Notes under the pieces: generated by a model
What the model was told of the DNA's origin: nothing
The model's database searches: none
Seen by the model: the letters and a program-made list of their open reading frames with translations, nothing else
NCBI GenBank assembly: GCA_900323505.1
Contig: OOIN01000029.1
Span: 1 to 64,000 of the forward strand
DNA: 64,000 nucleotides
Direction of reading: 5' to 3'
Source of the DNA: Ustilago trichophora
Taxonomy: Eukaryota; Basidiomycota; Ustilaginomycetes; Ustilaginales; Ustilaginaceae
In this document: piece by piece, positions 51,689-62,744 of the stretch
Layout of the letters: each line of letters begins with the position of its first letter
How positions within the stretch are numbered: the first letter of the stretch is position 1
Program-made: the position numbers and the translations under genes

Positions 51689-53905
51689 GGCTAAATATCT
51701 AGGCTCTGAAATGTGCTCTTGGAAGCGACTTTGTCGATTACGATGGAAGTTGTGATGGCGATTGATGATGAACACAGTGGGTTTGGTGAAAGAGAATGGT
51801 GACAGAGAGGGAGAGGGAGAGAGAGAGCCTCGGTGTAAGAACAGAAGGGTGTCAAGGGTAGTAAAGATGATGAAAAGTCAACCTCTCCATCAGCCTCGAA
51901 GAAAGGGAAGGTGAAGGGATATATATCTTCTGCCACGACATGAATCCACAAACGGTTTCGGAAAAGCATACCTGCACAGGCATGAAAGGAATTGCTACAC
52001 CCATAGGCGAGCAAAAAGAAATGCTTCATCCTCATCATGGCATGGCATAGCATACAAAGCAACAACCCTACACTACCACCAGCAAAGAGGAGCAAAGGAC
52101 ATTGCGAGAGGGATCGTCGGCTACACTTTTTCATTGGCAGACCAATTTTTCTTGGCACCTCAGAGAGAAAAGCGATGTTTTTTGAGAGGGGGCACTACTG
52201 GAGCAGACAGAGTGCACAGTCCCGAGAAAAAAAATAATAATAAAAAAGAATTGATTTTCTCCGTCCTTTCGCCGAACCAGGTCGAACTGTCCGAATTGGC
52301 ACGCACAGAGTGAAGGCCCGGGCTGGAACCCAAGCTTCTTGGCATTCAGTATCACAACCGCTCGCTCGAGAAGGCTCTTGGCAGCATCGCCCTCTTGGCA
52401 GTTCTGTCGTTCCTCCACCAATCAACCTTGATTCAAGCATGCACTGGACTGTATACCCGTGTACAGCACAGTACTGTACAGTAGAGGCCAACAGGAGAAA
52501 GTGATGAATGTGCTTGAAACATCTATCGTTGTTCAAACATCAGCGTGTGCCTTCAGGGTCTTGGATCTTTTTTTTTTCCTGTCGTGATGATGTGTCCACG
52601 CCTGTGACGCTTTCAAGCTCCGCTTTGTTGTCGTTCAATAGCATCTCTCCATCACCAAGTCATTTGTAGATCTCTGTGATGAGTGAGTGAAGGACTGAGG
52701 GAATGTGTGCGTATCACAGGCTGGCTCCATGTACCGACCAGGACGTCCGTCCGCCTTTCGTTGAGCGGGGCATGTATACATTACAGTCTCTGCCATTTGC
52801 CACCCTCTATTTTGTGATATACATGTTTTGCATCCACCGTCATACACTTTCTGGTCATCAAACCATTCTATGTTGCTGAAGACAATCATAGTGAACCCAT
52901 CATTTTGATTCCAACCGCATCTAAAACCAGATTGTGAGCGCATCATCACAGCCAACCGAGGCCCGCAGTCCGCACTAGACCTTTCAAGCCGGCAGTGCTT
53001 GTCAAGAGGGGCCGAGAAATTCAGCGAGCCTTTTTGAGCCCGTTTGCCAAGAAGGGTTCTGTCTCGCACATGTTGCTCTCACAATCATTTAAGCTTGCCC
53101 AGATTCTCGTCGTCAAAGCTCTACCCCAAAAGCACTGAGTGTGACTTGACATTGTTTTTTTCAACCGGGCGATCCCATGGGAAAGACCTCTCACACCTTT
53201 CTGAGCTGCCTAGGGTACTGAAAAATACCGTTCAAGTACGGTGCGATGCGGTCGGCCAAGGAGGTCTTTATGCAGGCCAAGCTCGCACTAAAATTTTCCC
53301 ACCAAAAGTGTTTTGTGTGGAGGTAAAGTCGAAAAGAAAGAAAAGGTTGACACTGATCAAACGCCTGTAACGTGTACAGACACTTTCCATGATTTTGACA
53401 GCTGTGCGCCCAGCTTCTGCTTGGCTTGTCTTGGCGCCACTCTCACGCTGCGCTTAATCTTCAACATCATCTCTTGATCTCAACCCACCCTATACCCTCT
53501 CAGCTCTTCAGGGTTCAACACCAAAAACAGCGGAGTTACACCCCATAATCCCACCCCATCCGATTTTCACCTGTTGAGAGGCGTCAACAGCCGGTATCAT
53601 TGTTCCTCCGCCGTGCCAGCACAACTCGCGTCGGAAATTTAATCACTCATCCTGCTTGGCACGCAGCACAGCTAAGCCCCAATCTCATCCACTGGTGAGG
53701 CATGATCACGCTGAGCTGCTTGGCTCTTTCTCTTATCAGAAGACAAGGAAGGTAGTGTAGCATCAACGAATGTGAATATTCCACGAGAACAAAAACCCAA
53801 AAAAGAGTGTGAGCTGCCGAGAGTGAGAGGGTATCTAGCGAGTTCTAGTCGTCTCGCTTAAAGGTGAATTGCAAAAGGCTCTACCAGAAATCCAACACCT
53901 AACGC
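51689..53905. other. 2.2-kb intergenic region, no gene
   Basis: Upstream of the small Ser-rich gene and downstream of the scaffold gene. It holds a CT/GA-rich run at 51805-51830, an A-rich AATAATAAT tract near 52230-52250 and a GTACTGTACAGTA cluster at about 52470-52483. Longer frames show no domain. Confidence 0.6.
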
Positions 53906-56900
53906 TCAACGCATGGAAGCGAAAGAAGCACTCCAAGCGGTAAAAGCCGCCGCATTGTCATCTCTAAAGTAGAGATACTCGGTATCTGTACGTGTCGACC
54001 AGGCCTTTTGATCGCGCAGAATCATAGCCTGTTGAGCACCGAAATTGCGCCCGTCCCGATCAAAGGACGAACGATGTTGGTGCTCCAACCCTTCGCTAAG
54101 AACATCGAGATCAGACATCATGGCCATGAGCGAAGAGATGGTGCGCTGGTTGGCCGCCTCCCGCACGCGACGCTGGTTGGAGCGGTGGACGATCAAAGAA
54201 CGGCGCTTGGATTGATTCGGGCCGTTGAGCGCCTGTACGACCGTATCGATGATGCGCCGGGTCTCGGTGATGACCTTGAGCGCTTGACCGTAGTTCTTGC
54301 GCGAAATGAGGAGGAGTGAGCGCGTGATCATTTCCGAGACGAGCACTTCGAGTCTTCGTCGCGTCACAGTGGGTTCGGCTACGATGGCTGCCAAGCCGGG
54401 AGGCCCGTTGGTGAGCGGATCGGTGGAATGAGTGTCGATCTCGAGCGTCAAAACGCCCGGATTGGGAAGACGCGAAGTGATCATTCCAGTAGCCGGATCT
54501 TTGAAGCTAACATCAGCTTCAAAGACACCAATCTCCTCAACCATTTGCTCCAGGAATCCATCCGCGCCGTCCGAGTCGGCCAGGCTGAGGTCTTGGATGC
54601 CCATCCTCTGCATAAAGTCGTCTAGTGCGCTTCCCTGCTCGATGGGGCCAGGTCCGATGCTCTTGCTGTCCCGCCTGTTCTCCGACAGTGTCGGCAGCAG
54701 GCTCGCCAAATCCAGCTCGAGCTCAACCAGTAGATCCTTGGCCTCGCCAAACTTGATCTCGCCAATATCAATATCAACATCCTTGCCAGAAGAAGCGATG
54801 ATAGCACCAGGCAAGCCAGCAATCTTGCGAATGCGGAAACAGTTGTCCTGAGGTACGCCGATGTGAACCTTGACATCGGTCAGCGCGACCGACATCGTCG
54901 AGCCGAGACAACCCGCCAGACACTCTCTCAGCTGGTACCACTCCCTGACAAACGTATATGAGCCCCTCGTGTGGTTCGAAATCAGCCAGAGCGACGAAGG
55001 ATCGTGGGTCTTGCCATAGCCAAAGCAGTGAATGGCAACGTTGGCAGCTTCGGCTCGAGCCATGACCAGATCCATTTGGTTGCGCTTGGGCCCGTCCGAG
55101 GTGTCGTTGACGAGCATCATGCTCGTAACCGGGTTCTTGGCTTTCCTGCCCAGCACCACGTCGAGCCCAACATTGACGGCAGTGACCGAGTCGATGCGCT
55201 CGCTCGATCCGCCAAGCTTGCTCAGGTCGACACTGAACGGGTCCAAGTCCTGGCTGTCGCAAGGACGACCGATGTTTTGCACAAACTCCTCGAGAAGTTG
55301 CCGACTTGCATCACGGTGCGGGTTGAGCAGTCCTGTCCTCTTGACTTCGCCGTCAATGCCGACAGTGAAGGCGACCAGCGAGATGCGGTCATTGGGTCCG
55401 AGGCTGTGGATGACAAAGTCGAGCGACGAACGGATGAGGCGCAACTTGAGCGCTGCAGATGAGCTGATGGAGCCAGAAACGTGCTCTGGCAATACCGATG
55501 GCACCGAGATCATAAGAACCACATCGATGGGCGTGTGCGGCAGCATACTGGGAGGAGGCACGCGGGGATCGAGACCACCAGAGCCAGACCACTGCTGATG
55601 CGAGGGCACTGTGTCGCTCGAGGTAGAGACACGGCGAGATGCCGATCCATTGCCATGGTGGCTGTGGTGACTCGAAGAGACATTTGACAGTCTTCGGCTA
55701 TTACGAGACGGGAGCGTCGCACCTCCTCCATGATGAGAGCCAGACTTGCCGCTCAAGACGGAAGCCGAGCCACTGGTGAGCGGCTGAGCTGCAGAAGGTC
55801 GGTAGGGGCTCAGACCAGGTGCGGTCGGAGCGTCGGCAGTTGTGGTGGCCGACTTGTGCTCGAGCGAGCTGGGCGATGTCTGCACAACGGGACTTTGATG
55901 CGCGGGCGAGCCTTGCGCTGTAGACGCGGCCGGTGAATCTTGCTGAGGCAGAGCAGGAGATGTGCCTACCCATTCGGTGAGCTCCTTGAGACGCGATCGC
56001 CATACGTCCATGGTACCAGTCTCGCGGAAGCAGAGCACGAACTGATCCAGATTCTCATCGTCCATGGTGATGCTGAGGCTGTGCTCACCTGCAACAGACG
56101 AGTCGAGCACCCTTCGAATGTGACGCAAGTAGATGCGTCCCTTGAGCTTCAGTGCGGGCTTGCCTGTCTCGGCCTCGATGGCTCCTGCTGCGCCTGCGGG
56201 ACCGTTGGCGATGAAGCGACCGAGACCCTTGCGTCGCTCCTCTGTGACGCAAAGAAGTGCCTCTTGGAAGAGGTAGACATGGAACTCGCGGATCACGGAA
56301 TCCTGTCGAATGTTGAGGAGGTCGTGCAGAACGAGAGGACCAAAGTGCTCGATGGAGTGACCCTTCCAGTCGGCAACGCGCTGTTGCAGATCATCGAGGA
56401 TGGCGCGCGTAGGGTCAAGAGCTGGTAGACCAGCGGGAGTAGCGCCAAAGGAGAAGCCTTGCTCTTCGGGAGATTCGATGCGCGCCATGACATTCTGCGT
56501 GTCGCCTTGTTCGGTGAATCCGACGCGAGCCTCGGGCATGGGGCTACGGCTGCGGTCCATAGGAGCCAGGCCATCTACGCCGTTGGCCTCCCATCCCGAG
56601 CCGCTACGTTTGAGATCGTCGGAGTACGAGTCGTCGTCCTCGCGCACGCCGTTTGCGCTGTTCTCTTCGGCGTATTCGTCCGAAATGGTGTCGAGCGCAT
56701 GGTCGCGAATGTCGGCAGGAGAGCGACGGCTGGGCACCTCGATGGACAGCACCGAGACGACATTGAGCTTTCCATTTTGCTTGCCATTGGGCTTGCAGTA
56801 GATGATAGGGAACTCGGGCTTTGCTCGAACGGTTGGGAGCGTGTTGCTGTTGGATGAGGAAGACGAAAAGGAAGCGGCTGAGCTCATGATGTTTCTACCT

Positions 56901-57847
56901 TTGGTCGACTGATGCGACTCGAGCGGATCGTCGTTGTGCGCTTGCGGGTTCTCGTCATCGTCAGCAAAGGAAAACGTGGATCGGATATTGGCAGAATCGG
57001 ACGCCTTGGCTTTGATTCCAGCGAGCTTGTGAGATTTGCTCGTGTTTCCTTCGCCCAATGCGATGGGCTTTCGGCACACACCGCACATTCCGGGGGGACC
57101 AGCGGTGTGTCGTGAAGCGGCTGCAGCGCCACGCAATCGACTGCCAGGGTTCTGTGCAGCCAACAGCGCTTCGGGAGGGCCATAGATGGCAGTGAAGCAG
57201 GCATTGTGAAGAGCGTGGCCGCAAGAGGGGACGACGTGGGGTTTCTCGCCGGCTAGTCGGTGCGACAGAGGCTCGAGACAGACGGGACAGTCGACTTCAG
57301 ACATTTGAGTGAAGGTGGTGGCTCCTGCGAGGGTGTTGGAGACATCGGTCGAGAAAGTTCTTGAATAGGAAGAATGGGCTTCGCTCATCTCTGATACCGA
57401 CTTGGTCCTGCTCATGGCTGCTGGGCTGCGCACGTTGGAGGCAAAGTGGTGGTTGCGGTGTTGGTGGTGCGACTCAATGGAAGGTGGTGCTTGCTCGACA
57501 ATGGCGGAGGGAGTGCGTCGATCCTGGCGACCGACGACTTGAATTTGAGGAACTCCTGCGCCCATCATTCGCTCAAGCTTGCTCTGCCTGGCTGCATCGC
57601 GTGGAGCCATGCCAGAGACGCTGCGCTGTGCGTGGAGGCCGGCAGGAGCAGCGGCGTGTGAGACGGAAGCCTGGTTGGCGGAAAGAGAGCGTGTCGAAGC
57701 ACCGTGACGGGCGTCCGAGTAGAGTCCAAGGTTGGCTGCCAGTCTGTCGTCATTTTGACGTCGCAAAGCTTGAGCATCGCCATTGAAGAGGTCTCTGTTG
57801 CTCGAAAGCTTCTTGACTCGGAGAGAGCCAACGTCGAAAAGCCCCAT
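53906..57847 (-). CDS. RING-PH-VWA protein, Ste5/Far1-like MAPK scaffold
   Basis: 1313 aa from the ATG giving MGLFDVGSLRVKKL; a further 15 in-frame upstream codons are His-rich. A RING finger lies at about 187-260 (DCPVCLEPL, then VPSCGHALHNACF, then MCGVCRKPI). A PH-like domain is near 515-625 (REFHVYLFQEALL to RLKELTEWVG). A von Willebrand A-like domain is near 770-965 (VVLMISVPSVLPEH, NDRISLVAFTVG, SMMLVNDTSDG). The metal site of the VWA is degenerate: the usual DxSxS reads SVPSV. RING-PH-VWA order is that of Ste5/Far1 and of the ancestral basidiomycete Ste5-like scaffolds of the pheromone MAPK pathway. A generic RING ubiquitin ligase with a VWA domain is the alternative. Ser-rich linkers fill the rest. 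Confidence 0.8.
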   Translation of the reverse strand: MGLFDVGSLRVKKLSSNRDLFNGDAQALRRQNDDRLAANLGLYSDARHGASTRSLSANQASVSHAAAPAGLHAQRSVSGMAPRDAARQSKLERMMGAGVPQIQVVGRQDRRTPSAIVEQAPPSIESHHQHRNHHFASNVRSPAAMSRTKSVSEMSEAHSSYSRTFSTDVSNTLAGATTFTQMSEVDCPVCLEPLSHRLAGEKPHVVPSCGHALHNACFTAIYGPPEALLAAQNPGSRLRGAAAASRHTAGPPGMCGVCRKPIALGEGNTSKSHKLAGIKAKASDSANIRSTFSFADDDENPQAHNDDPLESHQSTKGRNIMSSAASFSSSSSNSNTLPTVRAKPEFPIIYCKPNGKQNGKLNVVSVLSIEVPSRRSPADIRDHALDTISDEYAEENSANGVREDDDSYSDDLKRSGSGWEANGVDGLAPMDRSRSPMPEARVGFTEQGDTQNVMARIESPEEQGFSFGATPAGLPALDPTRAILDDLQQRVADWKGHSIEHFGPLVLHDLLNIRQDSVIREFHVYLFQEALLCVTEERRKGLGRFIANGPAGAAGAIEAETGKPALKLKGRIYLRHIRRVLDSSVAGEHSLSITMDDENLDQFVLCFRETGTMDVWRSRLKELTEWVGTSPALPQQDSPAASTAQGSPAHQSPVVQTSPSSLEHKSATTTADAPTAPGLSPYRPSAAQPLTSGSASVLSGKSGSHHGGGATLPSRNSRRLSNVSSSHHSHHGNGSASRRVSTSSDTVPSHQQWSGSGGLDPRVPPPSMLPHTPIDVVLMISVPSVLPEHVSGSISSSAALKLRLIRSSLDFVIHSLGPNDRISLVAFTVGIDGEVKRTGLLNPHRDASRQLLEEFVQNIGRPCDSQDLDPFSVDLSKLGGSSERIDSVTAVNVGLDVVLGRKAKNPVTSMMLVNDTSDGPKRNQMDLVMARAEAANVAIHCFGYGKTHDPSSLWLISNHTRGSYTFVREWYQLRECLAGCLGSTMSVALTDVKVHIGVPQDNCFRIRKIAGLPGAIIASSGKDVDIDIGEIKFGEAKDLLVELELDLASLLPTLSENRRDSKSIGPGPIEQGSALDDFMQRMGIQDLSLADSDGADGFLEQMVEEIGVFEADVSFKDPATGMITSRLPNPGVLTLEIDTHSTDPLTNGPPGLAAIVAEPTVTRRRLEVLVSEMITRSLLLISRKNYGQALKVITETRRIIDTVVQALNGPNQSKRRSLIVHRSNQRRVREAANQRTISSLMAMMSDLDVLSEGLEHQHRSSFDRDGRNFGAQQAMILRDQKAWSTRTDTEYLYFRDDNAAAFTAWSASFASMR

Positions 57848-60800
57848 GATGAAGATGGTTGTACGATGGTGGTTGTGATGATTGTGGGACAAGAAGCAAG
57901 TGTTGCCAGAATTTGTTGGAGGATGCTGCCTCGGAAGGGGAAGGGGGTGAGGCGATGTTGGCGCCGTCGACGGTGCGAGCGTCGCTAGTGACTAGCAGCA
58001 GCAGAGTCTTGGCTGGCTGTTGTGCGCCAAGCCGAGCTTGAGATGCGCCTCTTGAGACAAAGACGATGTGAGTGTTTGCCGTGAGGAGAGAAGCTAACTC
58101 TGTCAGGTGACGGCTATGGCGACGCGAAGCGAAGCGTTGCGATGCTTGAACGGGAGGACCTCGCTTGAAAGATTGAAGCAACGACGCGAAGAACGAGCGA
58201 TCCTAGCGTCGATCTGGGTGGGGATCCGAGCTTGAAAGTGGCGTTGTGGAGAAGTCAAAAGCGAAGGGTGCGTTGTGCGGATTGATGTTATGGTCCGATG
58301 CTGATACAGTTTCGGTGCTGACGAGAATGCGAATGCGAATGCCGATGCAGATGCAGGACGCTCGAGTCTCGGTTTTCGCAGACGACAAGCCCAATCTTGA
58401 GCATGTAATACTGATCAACCGGCCTTGATCAAAGTGATGCAGCAGAGAGAGTCGAGTTGGATGACCGAACTGAGCCCAAATGTGGGTTGACGCTCAAACC
58501 AAAGCGGGGTCGTGATAACCAGAAGCTGAATCGGGATGCTTCCGAACAAGATGGTGTTGAGAGGGAAAGAGCAAGCGATTCGAGGGCAGGTTCGGGAGAT
58601 GCGACATTCACAACAGCGAGGAGTGCGAGGAAGGTGAGCCTGAAAAGGCTGCACTAGAGTAAAGTTTAGGGTTAGCGCAAATATGCGAAAAAAGAAAGCG
58701 GACCAGGGCTGAATCTTGCTTTCGGCTTCCTGAAACCAACAGCAAGGGAACGTCTGTGTTTGCCTTTCTGCACCTCATGGACAGAGTGTCACACCACACA
58801 GTCGCTTGGACCGCCAGGCAATGCAGACAGACAGACAAGAGACGTACACTCACACATGCTCGACGGCGATTGATTTCTCTCAACTTCGGCTTGGGCTTGG
58901 CTCGCTTCCACACGAGCTGCAGCAACAGAGTCAGGTGAGTTGCAGACCCGCTTCCGCCTCTTTTGTCCTTTTTTTGTCCAAGGGCTTCCCCTGCCCCCGA
59001 TTTTTTTTTTTTTCATTTATTCTTTATTCTTCTTGCATCTCGCCTAAGAAGAAAAGGAAAAGGGCTTGGAGCTTAAATGCGAAGTACGGCAGCAGTGCCA
59101 ACATATAGTACACTCGATGTACAATCAGTGCGGCGACTCCGCCTAATCCAAGCCGACACGGCTCCTGCATCCTCCCCTCCATCCTGGGAAAGGGTGCGAA
59201 GGATGCGAATTCCCAAGCCCAAAATTGTCATGGGAACGTCGATATCTATGCAACTTTTCTCTCGCATTTTTTCTTCTCAGGGTGGGAGGTGAGCCATCGG
59301 AGTGGAATCTTTCTTCTTTTTCTTTTTAGGGATTTTTTTTTTTTGAGATAGAAACTAAATAAATTGACCGAACGAGAGGAATGAAGGTGCGGATGCAAGT
59401 GATGCAAGATCGTGCGCCTCGTCCCCATCAAGCATTTCTTGTCGTTGTGCAGAGACAGACGCTGCGGCATACAGCTCAGCTCGTCTATGGCTTGAGTGCT
59501 TGAGTGCTCGAGGACATGAGGGGCTTGAGCCGATGCATAGATTGCGTGGCGTCCCTGTTGTCCGCCCGGGACCAGCCCGTTCGACAGGAGTGGATGGTTT
59601 GGACCTGGCAGCCTGTCAACTTTGCATTGGAAATCCGTCTTGATGAGTGCTTGATGAATGCTACATACAGAACTGTACTTGCAAGGCATGCAAACGCCAT
59701 ACTGTGCTTCCACGGGATTCAGACAATGCCTACATTCAAGCAAACGTGCGAAGGACGCCAATCGAGTATGCTGCTGTGCCGTGTTCGATTGTGGCTACAA
59801 TCCGCCTCCCGTTGCTCGTTTGCTTCCACCGTTGCATGTCGGTCAACTCTTAAAGGAGCAGAGGCTTGGTTCGCCCACAGCGGTCACTTTTTCGAGGCTT
59901 GACACTGCAACATTGAACAACCGACCGTCGATCCACAGACATCATTCAGCTGTGGCGCGAGCCCACCCAACCACCCCCACCCGGCTGTTGTCGAAAATGA
60001 AAAGCTGTTGGTTGCATTGTCGCTGCTCGAATGCGTTGATTCACCGGGTACCCGAAACATCGTTGCCGGTATTTTGGTGTGCAAAGTGTCGACACACGAT
60101 CCGAAAGAACCATCGGACCTGAAAGCGGATGTTCAAAAAAAAAATCAAAAAAAAAAATCTGCAGTTGGCGCCGAAAAACGCAGCCCGAGCTGGGAGTCCG
60201 CTCTTCGACACCTCTCAACTTGCTCGCCTCGTGGCTAACCAGAGACGCTTTCTCTCACCAACCAGTCTCGTTGGTTGTCGTTGCTGCTGCTGCTGCTCGA
60301 GCGGAGTTGCCAAGACCAATGAAGGGTTCAAGTTTTCATGCTGCTTTGTCCCCAATATGTTTCAACATCTGCTCGTTTCTAGGCCTGAATGGCATTCCAG
60401 CTCCAACTCCTACATGAGCACTGATGGGTTCAATTCGCAAAAGTTCCTTTCCACCGAGCGTTCGATCTGCGTTTCAAAGTGGGTGGGTTGCTCGCCTTTG
60501 TTGGCTGCGAATGTAAATCCTGTGAATCGGCCACATCAGGGCCATCAGCTGCCCTATTAAGCGATCCAAGTGAGCATCCGAAGCCTTGTGCTCTTTGATT
60601 GCTAGAAAGCAGACGACTCTGAGGTAGCGAGCCTCGCATATGCATGTTGTAAGCGCGGTGGCAGGCTTCCACGCTACGCGACATCGCGACGAGCGAAGAG
60701 AAGGACAAATAGAGCACGCGAGCACGCAACCTTTGCTCGCTGAACCCTCACTTTACCCACTGGCTCGGGGCAATTTCGCGAACTTCTTTGATCTTGAGAT

Positions 60801-62744
60801 CCAAATTCTGAGACATTGACGGCAAAAATCAGGGGAAATTTGCACCAACTCCTTCCATATGGCTCACACACTGTCGCGCAAAGAAGCCCACAGCATCTTC
60901 TCGAACCTCTTTTTCTTTGACTTACAGTGCGAACAGACTCTCACTGTAAGGCTCATGGCTGATTGAGTGATCTGTTTCGTCGTGCGTCCGAAGGAATCGG
61001 AAGATATCAGCAGCAGCGTAGAGTTCAAGAGGATGCAAGGGGCTGCGACGTAGCAGTCTAACCGCGGTAACACAAGCTCTCGGTTACGGACTCTGGTCAC
61101 CGAATGCTTTTGCGAGCTTCTTGTCACCACGTCTCCTGGCAGCTTGCAAGCCCACTTTTATGCTCGACAATGGTCGGATCGGAGGCAGTCTGGTATCGGT
61201 GATTCCGGGGTGGTTGCAATGCCATCTTGACCAAACTTGACGTTGCATCAACTTTAACATGTTTGACCTTTTTTTTCAACTCGAACTCGAAGATTGGATC
61301 CTTTCGCGCGAGATGACGCAGCTGCGAGTTGATGTGATCGTGGCTAGACAGACGGCTCAAGCCCCATCTGATATGATCTTGGCCACCCACGACGGTCTGA
61401 TGTTCGACGGATAAGTGGCTCACATGGCTCAATGTACGGCATACTCCTTGATCGCCTCACGTCTTGACACGTTGAGATGATAATACGAGGTAGTAGATGA
61501 AGGCAGAAGGCGGCGGTTAAAGCCAGCTGCCCGATCCAGCCGATACGGTAAAGCTGATCGGCGCTAGACAATACTATACTGAATTTGGTTGCGTAATGCC
61601 TTGGTGTATGCCTCGGCGTAGAGGCATGGACTGGAAGGAGATGAAACGACGAACAAGCCACAGTACAGTACTCTGTTGACAATGCATAGCCGAGTTGCTG
61701 AGGCTTTCGCTAGGTAATGCCGATCAACACGGATGCCGTTGAAGTGTGTGTGCTTTCGATCGTGTGGGATGCGTCTCCCGACCTGAGACAGGGACGCGCT
61801 TTACACGGTCTGATCTGTGAACAGACACGCGAAGCTGTAAACAGCGTTTGAATGCCTTGTACCCAACGCGCTCGGGGCGGAGAGCAGGCGTGCATCCCTC
61901 CGTGTTGTGCGAGCGTGTGCCTGCAGCCAAGAGAACGATGAGTGTAATTGAGAGAGACTTGCAAGGTGTTGGTCTCTTGGGCGCCAAGTTTCAGTAACTC
62001 CGAGCGTATTCGCTCGTCTGATCCAGCACTTTACGCGCAATACAAACGCGTCTCACTGGAGAGGAGTTGTGAGAGTGTGAGTGAAATTGCGGCGTTTCTT
62101 CACGACTCTCTTGGACTGCACAAAACTGATTTGTCTGTTTGCCATGCGAATACATTTTCTGTGTAAGAGAGCTTGGCGCGTTGACTACAAAGTGGAGTTG
62201 TTCAGTTCAAAAGAGTCACGTCGTCTCTTTCTCTGGCTCAAGACCGAAGATTTTGGAAAGCGCGTCGGTCGTCTGGTCGTCTTGTGCTCACACGAACAGC
62301 AGGACTAAGAAGAATCGCGCCTTGTTGGAGCAGAGCGCGACGTGGAGTTGGTGTAAATGAGCACACAGAACGCGCAAAAGGCTCAGTCAGAGCAACACCT
62401 ACTGTGCACGAAAACATGAAATTTTCCGCTTCAGCACCTGACCAGCACCAGCACCAGCCAAACACCCTCAATCACATATAATGCTCAGCTCAATTTCCAT
62501 CTAGCTTCTGTCCTTCTTCCTCCATCGTCGCACTGGTCTGCTCTCCATCATACCCCCTATCTTCTAGCATCTTTCCTTTCCTTGACATCCTCGTCCATAC
62601 CGTGCGCACGTCTCTGTACACTTCTGCTGCGCGCTTTGCATTCCATCTCATCGGCGTCGCCATCAAACGTTTCACCACGCCTTCCATATACCATCTGGCC
62701 AACCACCAGCACTCCGCACGCTCATTGCGGTCCATCAGCACAAG
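57848..62744. other. 4.9-kb divergent intergenic region, no gene recognised
   Basis: Lies between the scaffold and ribonucleotide reductase starts. It holds a GCGAAT/GCCGAT/GCAGAT hexamer run (58323-58356), poly-T near 59000-59011 and 59332-59344, A-tracts near 60136-60157 and an ACAGTACAGTACT cluster at about 61662-61674. No frame over 175 aa and no domain. The last 300 bases are C-rich and are the likely leader of the reductase gene. Confidence 0.55.
62046..62051. promoter_or_regulatory. Possible MBF/MCB site (ACGCGT)
   Basis: ACGCGT lies about 700 bp upstream of the reductase ATG, with TTGGCGCG at 62173-62180. Fungal ribonucleotide reductase genes are classic G1/S MBF targets, but the distance is long and the hexamer is not rare in this genome. 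Confidence 0.25.

Noticed and set aside
59246..59761. 171-codon minus-strand frame with several Cys pairs
   Set aside because: Cys spacing does not fit a known zinc finger and the C-terminus is an A-tract translation (Lys run).
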